DNA of 9,083 bases from UBA1858 sp965658595 (GTDB taxonomy: Bacteria > Pseudomonadota > Gammaproteobacteria > UBA4575), in assembly GCA_965658595.1 (NCBI GenBank), contig CBFHSW010000107.1, positions 1 to 9,083 on the forward strand, read 5' to 3'. Shown in pieces: positions 1-6,191 of this stretch (positions within the stretch are counted from its first letter, which is position 1; each line of letters starts with the position of its first letter). The position numbers were made by a program, and so were the translations under genes. The notes below the pieces were generated by a model, which was not told the DNA's origin, made no database searches, and saw only the letters and a program-made list of their open reading frames with translations.

Positions 1-429
1 AAGCGCTCTATGTTGTTGCGCAACGGGTGCTGAAAAGGGTATTTTTTCATAATCAAAAATAGGCGCACCCATTTCAACCTTAACACGTGAATTATCTATA
101 ATTTCTAACTGAAAAATACCTGCCAAAGTCTCTACTTTCATGTGATCTTTATTGATCAAACCCTGCCGTTTTACAAATTGAGCAAAACATCGAGCTCCAT
201 TACCACACTGTTCGACTTCGGAACCATCATGATTGAAAATTCTATACTTAAAATCTACTCCTGCAATTTGAGTTGGCTCCACAATCAACAGTTGATCACA
301 GCCCACCCCCAAACGCCTATCAGATAACCGCACTACATCCTGCGGACGGATCGCAAGCTTTTGGGTGACCCCATCTAACATGATGAAGTCATTGCCTAAT
401 CCATGCATTTTCAAAAAATTAATTTTCAT
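1..429 (-). CDS. dapF: Diaminopimelate epimerase, N-terminal part (cut by left window edge)
   Basis: The enzyme interconverts LL- and meso-diaminopimelate in the cytoplasm, feeding peptidoglycan and lysine synthesis. Translating the minus strand from the ATG at 429 gives 143 open codons to the window edge, about half of the ~275 residues usual for the family. The N-terminus MKINFLKMHGLGNDF is the family hallmark, and the first catalytic cysteine is visible as Cys75 in EQCGNGARC. The GxPxF...IPF stretch near residues 121-132 also fits. The second catalytic cysteine would lie outside the window. It starts 29 bp after the lysA stop on the same strand, so it is most likely the third gene of an lptM-lysA-dapF operon. 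No damage is seen in the visible part. Confidence 0.95.
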   Translation of the reverse strand, partial: MKINFLKMHGLGNDFIMLDGVTQKLAIRPQDVVRLSDRRLGVGCDQLLIVEPTQIAGVDFKYRIFNHDGSEVEQCGNGARCFAQFVKRQGLINKDHMKVETLAGIFQLEIIDNSRVKVEMGAPIFDYEKIPFSAPVAQQHRAL

Positions 430-458
430 GGCAAATTTGTCTCACACTGACAATATTT

Positions 459-1727
459 TTATGATTCGACTGACAACAAGCTTTCATGCTTCCACAAATC
501 AGTCAGTTCTTCACGTCGTCTGATCAAGTGAATATCATCTCCATCAATTAATAACTCGCAGGGCTTTTGACGCGAATTATAGTTACTCGCCATAGTCATT
601 GCATAGGCACCAGCTGACATCACCGCTATATGATCGCCTGCCGCCAACTCGGGCAGGGTGCGTGCCTTCGCTAAAAAATCTCCACTCTCACACACTGGAC
701 CAACGACGTCATATTGCTGTGTTTTTTTTGTCGCATCTTCTTTAAGCGGCAATAGAGTATGCCAAGCTTGATAAAGTGCAGGTCTGATCAAATCATTCAT
801 AGCCGCATCCACCATGGCGAACTGATTTACCCCTATGTCTTTTATATATTCCACACGCGTGATCAAAGCCCCTGCATTTGCAACTAACGAACGCCCAGGC
901 TCCAATACTAATTCATAATCAGTGCCTGCGAATAAAGGTAATATTTTTTCAGCAAAATCATCATAACTAGGTGGAGTCTCTTGGTCATAAGTAATTCCAA
1001 AACCACCCCCCAAATCGATATGCTTAAGTTTAATACCCATGGCCTCTAACTGCGCGACAAATTCAAATACGTGTATGGCTGCTTCTTGATATGGGCCAGT
1101 GTCGGTAATTTGTGAACCAATATGACAATCTACACCCACAGGTTCCACCCAAACATCATCTTTTATTGATGCATATAGTTGGAGTGCCAGCTCACTGGAA
1201 ACGCCGAACTTACTCTCTTTTAAACCTGTCGAAATATATGGATGCGTCTGTGGATTAACATCCGGGTTAATTCGCAAAGACACTCTGGCAGTCATTTTCA
1301 TTTCTGCCGCGATTGCGCTCACACGTGATAATTCATAAGCTGACTCGACATTAATACACGATATTTGATGATCTATAGCCGCACGAATTTCGTCGTCTCT
1401 TTTCGCTACTCCTGAGAACATAATTTTCCCGGCGTCACCACCCGCAGCTAATACTCGCTCAAGCTCACCCACTGAAACGATATCAAAACCGGCACCCCAT
1501 TGTGCAAGCAGCTGCAACACCGCAATATTGGAATTCGCTTTAACAGCGTAGCAAGGTAGAAACTTATGCTTTGAAAATGCCGCATTCATGTTATTCCACT
1601 GCTGCTTGATAGCAGACTTGGAGTACACATAACATGGTGTGCCAAATTGTATTGCCAATGTTGATAATGGAATATCGTCAACATGCAATTCATGTTGACG
1701 ATATTCAAACCCAGTAAATTGGTTCAT
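459..1727 (-). CDS. lysA: Diaminopimelate decarboxylase
   Basis: A PLP-dependent fold-III decarboxylase that converts meso-diaminopimelate to L-lysine, the last step of the pathway. The 422-residue product has normal length. Visible motifs in order are YAVKAN with the PLP-binding Lys63, HIGSQ at 202-206, the phosphate-binding GGGFG at 240-244, EPGRS at 276-280, and CESGD with the active-site Cys346 contributed across the dimer interface. The N-terminal barrel and C-terminal beta domain both appear complete. The ATG at 1727 follows an A/G-rich AAAGA stretch a few bases upstream, a modest ribosome site. It lies 41 bp after lptM and 29 bp before dapF, all on the minus strand, consistent with one transcript. 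Confusion with ornithine/arginine decarboxylases of the same fold is unlikely given the CESGD motif and the dapF neighbour. Confidence 0.97.
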   Translation of the reverse strand: MNQFTGFEYRQHELHVDDIPLSTLAIQFGTPCYVYSKSAIKQQWNNMNAAFSKHKFLPCYAVKANSNIAVLQLLAQWGAGFDIVSVGELERVLAAGGDAGKIMFSGVAKRDDEIRAAIDHQISCINVESAYELSRVSAIAAEMKMTARVSLRINPDVNPQTHPYISTGLKESKFGVSSELALQLYASIKDDVWVEPVGVDCHIGSQITDTGPYQEAAIHVFEFVAQLEAMGIKLKHIDLGGGFGITYDQETPPSYDDFAEKILPLFAGTDYELVLEPGRSLVANAGALITRVEYIKDIGVNQFAMVDAAMNDLIRPALYQAWHTLLPLKEDATKKTQQYDVVGPVCESGDFLAKARTLPELAAGDHIAVMSAGAYAMTMASNYNSRQKPCELLIDGDDIHLIRRREELTDLWKHESLLSVES

Positions 1728-1768
1728 ATTCTTTTAGAGTCTTTGCAGTGAGTTTATTCAAATCTCAA

Positions 1769-1885
1769 TTAATTTGTTTGTTCTTCAGCAGGTGGTTCTG
1801 GCATGTATAGATCACCTGATTGCCCACAGGCATTAACCAGTAAAAGTGTGGTGATTAATATAAAAATTGGCAGTAACTTATTCAA
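1769..1885 (-). CDS. lptM: Small LptM/YifL-type lipoprotein, 38 residues
   Basis: This short gene reads TTG-start, then a lysine, a hydrophobic stretch (about residues 4-17) and a lipobox LVNAC with Cys20 as the predicted lipidation site. After the cysteine it reads CGQSGDLYMPEPP, which matches the conserved start of mature LptM/YifL/LppL proteins (CGxKGPLYxP). In E. coli LptM is an outer-membrane lipoprotein that helps assembly of the LptD-LptE lipopolysaccharide translocon. Its position directly upstream of lysA-dapF is the expected one (lppL-lysA-dapF in Pseudomonas). The start was chosen because AGGA lies 8 bases upstream of the TTG at 1885 and no ATG or GTG precedes the signal peptide in frame. 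The mature part is only 19 residues, shorter than the E. coli protein, and the usual K and P of KGP are S and D here. Confidence 0.82.
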   Translation of the reverse strand: MNKLLPIFILITTLLLVNACGQSGDLYMPEPPAEEQTN

Positions 1886-1918
1886 AATTATGATCCTGAG
1901 TGTTGTTTGGACACCGAC

Positions 1919-1944
1919 TATACGGTTAGTATTCATACCGTATA
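1919..1944. promoter_or_regulatory. Perfect 8-bp inverted repeat in the divergent lptM / esterase intergenic region
   Basis: TATACGGT at 1919-1926 and its exact reverse complement ACCGTATA at 1937-1944 flank a 10-bp spacer. The centre-to-centre distance of 18 bp would put both half-sites on nearly the same face of DNA, as for a dimeric repressor or activator. A minus-strand TATAGT (1917-1922) that could be the -10 box of lptM overlaps the left arm, although no good -35 box sits at the usual distance. A weak plus-strand TTGGAC (1907-1912) lies just before it. An operator is inferred from symmetry and position; I do not recognise the regulator. A hairpin in the leader RNA is the alternative, but the 10-base loop with A/T-rich arms would be weak. 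Confidence 0.4.
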
Positions 1945-1982
1945 ACAACCGTTAACTTCATTATAACCACCTATCAGCTAGA

Positions 1983-2657
1983 GTGACACAAGTGCAACAA
2001 TTAGATTACCTCGAAATTCATCCTCATGAGGACACCAATGCGTTAGTCATATGGTTACATGGCCTAGGCGCCAATGGCTATGATTTTAAAACTCTGGTTG
2101 AACAACTGGAATTCCCTGAACATCTGAAAATAGGTTTTTTATTGCCACATGCGCCGGTGATACCCGTCACTATCAACCAAGGTATGGCTATGAATGCTTG
2201 GTATGATATTTACTCACTAGAGGAAAACTCTCGAGAAGACGAACAGGGTATCCACTGCGCCATGCAATCGATTGAAACTTTAATCACTGAAAAATTCTCT
2301 CATATTCCATCACAGAGAATTATATTAGCTGGATTTTCTCAAGGTGGAGCCGTAGCACTGCACACCTATTTGCATGGCAACACCGATATCGGTGGGGTCA
2401 TCGCCTTATCAACTTACCTACCAATGAGCCATCTATGTGAGCAGTTGGTTCCATCAAATATTCCTGACAAGCACATTTTTATGGCGCATGGTGAGTCCGA
2501 TGAGATTTTAACGTTAGATGTGGCCGAACGCTCACGTAAAGCATTAGGAGCGATCGGCGCTGAAATAGAGTGGCATCAGTACCCGATGGCACACAATCTA
2601 TGCACTCAAGAGGTAGCTGATTTGCGCCAGTGGTTAATTCGGCGGCTTACGAGTTAA
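1983..2657 (+). CDS. Alpha/beta-hydrolase carboxylesterase (phospholipase/carboxylesterase family)
   Basis: A 224-residue protein of the Abhydrolase_2 family (bacterial carboxylesterase II, acyl-protein-thioesterase-like), expected to hydrolyse short-chain esters or thioesters in the cytoplasm; the physiological substrate is unknown. The oxyanion-side motif WLHGLGANGYDF (24-35), nucleophile Ser119 in GFSQGG, Asp173 in HGESDE and His204 in MAHNLC give a complete catalytic triad, and the length is typical. No signal peptide is present. The first start is GTG at 1983; GTG at 1992 is in frame and has a GAGTG upstream, so the true start may be three codons later. The gene is divergent from the lptM operon and its last 11 bp overlap the end of argH on the other strand. 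Confidence 0.9.
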   Translation: MTQVQQLDYLEIHPHEDTNALVIWLHGLGANGYDFKTLVEQLEFPEHLKIGFLLPHAPVIPVTINQGMAMNAWYDIYSLEENSREDEQGIHCAMQSIETLITEKFSHIPSQRIILAGFSQGGAVALHTYLHGNTDIGGVIALSTYLPMSHLCEQLVPSNIPDKHIFMAHGESDEILTLDVAERSRKALGAIGAEIEWHQYPMAHNLCTQEVADLRQWLIRRLTS

Positions 2658-4047
2658 GCGCAGCACGCGCGGCATGTATCTGTGCTTTGACCTGTTGAGG
2701 ACAGGTTCCACCGGTGACATTCTTGGATTGTGCCGAGCCACGTGCTTCCAATACTGCATATACATCGTCGCCAATAGCAGGAGAAAGCTGCTGATATTGA
2801 GCCAGCTCCAACTCCGCCAAATCTTGTCCAGCATCAATGGCTATACGAACCGCACGACCAACAACCTCATGCGCATCTCTGAAAGCGACCCCTTTAGACA
2901 CTAGATAGTCGGCCAAATCCGTCGCAGTGGCATAACCCTTGGTGACAGCACTGGTGAGCTGTTCATGCTTAAACTGTAAATGTGGCACCATATCAGCGTA
3001 CACACGCACACAGCCTTGCACGGTATCGATGGTGTCGAATAATGGCTCTTTATCTTCTTGATTATCTTTATTATAAGCCAATACTTGAGATTTCATTAGG
3101 GTCAACATAGAGATCAAATGACCAAATACACGTCCACTCTTACCACGCACAAGTTCCGGCACATCAGGGTTTTTCTTCTGCGGCATGATCGAAGAGCCAG
3201 TACAAAATCTGTCTGGTAATTCTATAAACTCAAATTGTTGAGAAGCCCACAGCACTAATTCTTCTGACATGCGTGACATATGCATCAATAAAATAGAAGC
3301 AAAAGAACAAAACTCAATCGCAAAATCTCGATCACTGACCGCATCCAGTGAATTTCGTGAAACCGAGTCAAAACCCAATTGTTCCGCGACATATTCTCGA
3401 TCTAGGGGAAACGGGGTGCCCGCCAAAGCCGCAGATCCCAGAGGCATAGTGTTAAGTCGTGCCCTGCAATCTTGCAAGCGAGATCTGTCTCTGGTCAACA
3501 TTTCATACCATGCCATCATGTGATGTCCGACGGTAATCACCTGTGCCACTTGCAGATGTGTGAAACCTGGCATCAAGGTGTCTGCTTCACGTTCAGCAAT
3601 ATCTAATACCGCGCTTTGGAATCGCTTCAATTCTTGGTCAATAACATCACATTGCGCGCGCAAATAGAGACGAATATCAGTGGCTACTTGATCATTACGG
3701 GAGCGACCTGTGTGTAATTTCTTACCGGGCTCACCGATTTTAGCGACCAATCGCGACTCGATATTCATATGCACGTCTTCAAGGTCCACACGCCAATCAA
3801 ACTCACCTGCTTCAATTTCCTGCTTGATTTCCTCTAAAGCGGAGACAATGGCACTGCATTCATCTTGAGTGAGGATATTTATTTTCACCAGCATGCGCGC
3901 ATGCGCCTGTGAACCGGCAATATCCTCAGCATACATACGCTGATCGAACCCCACAGAGGCGGTAAATTCTTCTACAAAAGCGTCGGTAGACTCAGTAAAA
4001 CGACCACCCCAAGGTTTATTTTTAGATTCTTTGTTAGACATATGCAT
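2647..4047 (-). CDS. argH: Argininosuccinate lyase
   Basis: The enzyme cleaves argininosuccinate to arginine and fumarate, the last step of arginine biosynthesis, and acts as a cytoplasmic homotetramer of the fumarase/aspartase superfamily. The 466-residue product is normal in length. Visible elements are the N-terminal WGGRF (13-17), LHTGRSRNDQ (111-120), THLQ with catalytic-type His164, and the superfamily signature GSSIMPQKKNPD (284-295) carrying the flexible-loop serine. The C-terminal GTCPQQV corresponds to the usual GGTAPxxV region. The start may be the Met at 4047 or the third codon at 4041; the latter better matches relatives beginning MS...WGGRF, and neither has a strong ribosome site. 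It is divergent from the algZ remnant, as in Pseudomonas, and overlaps the esterase end by 11 bp. Confidence 0.97.
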   Translation of the reverse strand: MHMSNKESKNKPWGGRFTESTDAFVEEFTASVGFDQRMYAEDIAGSQAHARMLVKINILTQDECSAIVSALEEIKQEIEAGEFDWRVDLEDVHMNIESRLVAKIGEPGKKLHTGRSRNDQVATDIRLYLRAQCDVIDQELKRFQSAVLDIAEREADTLMPGFTHLQVAQVITVGHHMMAWYEMLTRDRSRLQDCRARLNTMPLGSAALAGTPFPLDREYVAEQLGFDSVSRNSLDAVSDRDFAIEFCSFASILLMHMSRMSEELVLWASQQFEFIELPDRFCTGSSIMPQKKNPDVPELVRGKSGRVFGHLISMLTLMKSQVLAYNKDNQEDKEPLFDTIDTVQGCVRVYADMVPHLQFKHEQLTSAVTKGYATATDLADYLVSKGVAFRDAHEVVGRAVRIAIDAGQDLAELELAQYQQLSPAIGDDVYAVLEARGSAQSKNVTGGTCPQQVKAQIHAARAALNS

Positions 4048-4065
4048 AGGCTTATTTTAGATACA

Positions 4066-4094
4066 TCGGAATATAGCCTCTATGACGCTATACT
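4066..4094 (+). promoter_or_regulatory. Possible promoter facing the algZ/algR remnant
   Basis: TATACT at 4089-4094 matches five of six bases of the -10 consensus and lies 26 bp before the ATG at 4121. The hexamer 17 bp upstream (TCGGAA, 4066-4071) is a poor -35 match, three of six. It is offered because the position fits the expected start of the algZ-algR transcript and no better plus-strand candidate lies in this gap. Confidence 0.3.
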
Positions 4095-4099
4095 GTAAA
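4070..4099 (-). promoter_or_regulatory. Probable sigma70-type promoter for argH
   Basis: Read on the minus strand, TTTACA (4094-4099) and TATATT (4070-4075) each match five of six consensus bases and are separated by 18 bp. Transcription would begin around 4062-4064, giving a leader of roughly 15-22 bases before argH. The -35 box shares its last base with a plus-strand TATACT (4089-4094), so promoters for the two divergent genes would physically overlap. Confidence 0.55.
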
Positions 4100-4120
4100 C
4101 CAAACCTGACTGATTTAGCC

Positions 4121-4653
4121 ATGTTATTAAAATATAAAAAAACCCCAGCGACAGCTCAGGAAGATATTGGTTTTCTCCCTGACTTTTCGAATCCACGCGT
4201 CATAAGTATCGCGCTTCATTAGCTCAGCAAGATAAAATCCCACTTAATGACGAACTCAACTTCATCCGTGGCTACATCAACATAGAAGAACTGCGTCTGG
4301 GTGAACGCTTAAATGTGGTATTCAATATAGATGAGGATCTGAGCCTGAAAACACTTGTACCCGCTTTGATCATTCAACCTTTAGTGGAAAATGCCATCTA
4401 TCATGGTATCGAGCCTTTCACTGCTGGCGGCACGATTAAAATAGAACTCACCAGTGATAATGATGGATTAATTGTGCGCATTACCAACCCAATCCCACAC
4501 GAACGTGATCCCAAGCGCTCCGGTAATAAAATGGCTCAGGATAATATACATCAGCGTCTACAATTGGCTTATGGAGGACAGGCAAAAATGGAAATCTATG
4601 CATCGGGTCAAGACTATACGGCTAGCTTTAATATTCCTTTTGATGCAAAGTAA
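4121..4653 (+). pseudogene. algZ: AlgZ/FimS-type sensor histidine kinase, internally deleted and out of frame
   Basis: Two pieces of one gene remain. From the ATG at 4121 a 33-codon frame runs to a TAG at 4220; it contains GFLPDFSNPRV, resembling the start of AlgZ/FimS proteins just before their membrane helices. In another frame, open from 4183 to the TAA at 4651, the product resembles the kinase C-terminus: YRASLAQQ, EELRLGERL, the N-box-like IIQPLVENAIYHGIEP, and the closing GNKMAQDNIHQRLQLAYG. The transmembrane region and the phospho-accepting histidine box are absent. A complete AlgZ is about 350 residues, so roughly 170-180 codons appear lost, with the junction near 4200-4210. The C-terminal part could be translated from the GTG at 4315 but has no clear ribosome site. 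Assignment rests on motif recall plus position between argH and algR. Confidence 0.72.
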
Positions 4654-4679
4654 AATACATTAGATAACGGGTATAGAGC

Positions 4680-5174
4680 ATGAAAATTCTTATTGTTGAT
4701 GACGAAGCCCCTGCCAGAGATCGCTTACAACACATGATCTCTCTCATGGATAATATGCAGGTATGTGGACAAGCAGCACACGGACTAGAGGCTGTGACCA
4801 TGGCCCAAACCACCCAACCCGACATCGTGTTAATGGACATCCGCATGCCAGGCATGGACGGTCTGGAGGCAGCCCGACATTTAAGTGATATGGATGAACC
4901 GCCTGCCATTATTTTCACCACGGCTTTCAGTGAGCACGCTTTAGAAGCATATGATACCAATGCTGTTGATTATTTAGTCAAACCCATATGCCAAGAAAAA
5001 CTTGAAAAAGCGCTTACCAAAGCGCGCAAACTCACCAAAGCTCAGATTGTGGCGTTGGGTATGGAAAAACAGGCGGATGCGCGTTTCGTGGTCACTTTCA
5101 AAGGCATCGATGACAAACTCGAAATTAGTCGCCGCCATGTTGCCGAAGTGAGGAAGTTTCTCAAGGTAAAATAA
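4680..5174 (+). CDS. algR: AlgR-type response regulator with most of its LytTR DNA-binding domain missing
   Basis: The 164-residue product starts with an intact receiver domain: acidic Asp7/Asp8, phospho-acceptor Asp53 in LMDIRMPGMDGL, the conserved threonine at 80/81, and Lys101 in YLVKP. After the linker KARKLTKAQIVAL (114-126) it jumps directly to GMEK and then FVVTFKGIDD...EISRRHVAEVRKFLK, which matches the extreme end of AlgR (SRRHVAGVRRL in P. aeruginosa). AlgR is about 248 residues, so some 84 residues, most of the LytTR fold that contacts DNA, seem to have been removed in frame. DNA binding is therefore unlikely. It begins 26 bp after the kinase remnant with only a weak GAG-type ribosome site. 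It may be a decaying gene or a stand-alone receiver protein; I favour decay because its partner is also broken. Confidence 0.8.
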   Translation: MKILIVDDEAPARDRLQHMISLMDNMQVCGQAAHGLEAVTMAQTTQPDIVLMDIRMPGMDGLEAARHLSDMDEPPAIIFTTAFSEHALEAYDTNAVDYLVKPICQEKLEKALTKARKLTKAQIVALGMEKQADARFVVTFKGIDDKLEISRRHVAEVRKFLKVK

Positions 5175-5256
5175 GCTCTAGCCCTGTATACTTATACAAT
5201 ATTCTACCAACATACACAGTGACCTTACTTTCGTTACAAAACATTAGGCCAATACC

Positions 5257-6186
5257 TTGACGCGCATAACTATCGCAACGCGTGAAAGTCAGCTTGCATT
5301 ATGGCAAGCACATGAAGTTTCACGTTTACTCACGCTCCATCATCCCGATATTGAGATCGAAATCCTTGGCATGACGACACAAGGTGATCGTTTTTTACAG
5401 GCCTCTCTTGCCAAAGCAGGTGGTAAAGGCTTGTTTGTTAAAGAACTCGAACAATGTTTAATCGATGAAACTGCAGATATTGCCGTGCATTCCATGAAAG
5501 ATGTACCTTTTGAACTCCCCGCCGGTCTTCATATCAGCACCATTTTAGAACGGGAAGATCCTCGTGATGCTTTTGTCTCCAATCATTATGCGGACCTTGA
5601 GGCATTGCCCAAGCATGCCGTCGTTGGCACCTCCAGCACACGTCGTGAATGTCAGATTCGAGCGCTACGCCCAGACTGCAATATTCAGCCATTGCGAGGC
5701 AACGTGAATACACGCTTAGCGAAACTCGATGATGGTCAATATGACGCCATTATACTCGCCAGTGCGGGACTTAAACGTTTGGGCTTTTCTGAAAGAATTA
5801 GATGCGCCTTAAATACTGATATCAGCCTCCCTGCCATTGGCCAAGGTGCGATAGGCATTGAGTGTCGTGAGCAAGATCAAACTACCCAAGCGCTGCTGAA
5901 GCCTTTGCATGATGAAGTGACGGCTCTATCGGTTTATGCAGAACGAAAAATCAGCACTGCATTATCAGCAAATTGTCATTTACCAATTGCCGCACATGCC
6001 ACTCAGACGGGGCAAGTTCTCACATTGAAAGCCCTAGTCGGGGCTTTAGATGGTACTGAAATGATTCGATCTGAGCACAGTGGTGATCTCACCTCTATGC
6101 CAACCATTAGTCAACAGGTAGCAGATGAGCTCATCGCTCAGGGTGCACTGGAGCTGATGGCGCGTATGGATAGTGATCACAGTTAG
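5257..6186 (+). CDS. hemC: Porphobilinogen deaminase (hydroxymethylbilane synthase)
   Basis: The enzyme condenses four porphobilinogens into hydroxymethylbilane in heme synthesis. The 309-residue product is full length. Visible are the N-terminal RIxxRESxLALWQ pattern, KGLFVKELE (57-65), catalytic Asp82 in HSMKDVP, the arginines of STRR (127-130) and RGNVNTRL (147-154), and Cys240 in ANCHLPIA, the expected attachment residue for the dipyrromethane cofactor. The start is TTG at 5257: a TAG closes the frame at 5245, no ATG or GTG precedes the conserved N-terminus, and AGG lies 8 bases upstream. The loop before the cysteine reads SAN rather than the common GG, and ERKI replaces the usual ERAF/ERAL, but the fold-defining residues are kept. 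It lies 82 bp after algR and 5 bp before hemD. Confidence 0.96.
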   Translation: MTRITIATRESQLALWQAHEVSRLLTLHHPDIEIEILGMTTQGDRFLQASLAKAGGKGLFVKELEQCLIDETADIAVHSMKDVPFELPAGLHISTILEREDPRDAFVSNHYADLEALPKHAVVGTSSTRRECQIRALRPDCNIQPLRGNVNTRLAKLDDGQYDAIILASAGLKRLGFSERIRCALNTDISLPAIGQGAIGIECREQDQTTQALLKPLHDEVTALSVYAERKISTALSANCHLPIAAHATQTGQVLTLKALVGALDGTEMIRSEHSGDLTSMPTISQQVADELIAQGALELMARMDSDHS

Positions 6187-6191
6187 TTCTC

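Noticed and set aside
142..327. A 61-codon plus-strand frame inside dapF
   Set aside because: It is antisense to the catalytic-cysteine region of DapF, with no ribosome site or protein-like pattern.
1983..2657. Whether the esterase could be a lysophospholipase or dienelactone hydrolase
   Set aside because: The order of WLHGLGANG, GFSQGG, GESD and MAH fits the Abhydrolase_2 carboxylesterase group better; dienelactone hydrolases use a cysteine nucleophile, absent here.
2634..2904. Short frames on both strands inside the 3' part of argH (67 and 76 codons)
   Set aside because: They lie wholly or mostly within argH in other frames, lack ribosome sites and resemble no family.
3269..3523. An 84-codon plus-strand frame within argH
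   Set aside because: It is antisense to the strongly conserved centre of ArgH, including the region next to the GSSIMPQKKN signature; the product has no recognisable features.
4472..4663. A 63-codon frame within the algZ remnant
   Set aside because: It overlaps the recognisable kinase C-terminal frame in another phase and contains no motif.
4628..4960. A 110-codon minus-strand frame opposite algR
   Set aside because: It mirrors the conserved receiver-domain codons of algR; antisense open frames there are expected from codon bias.
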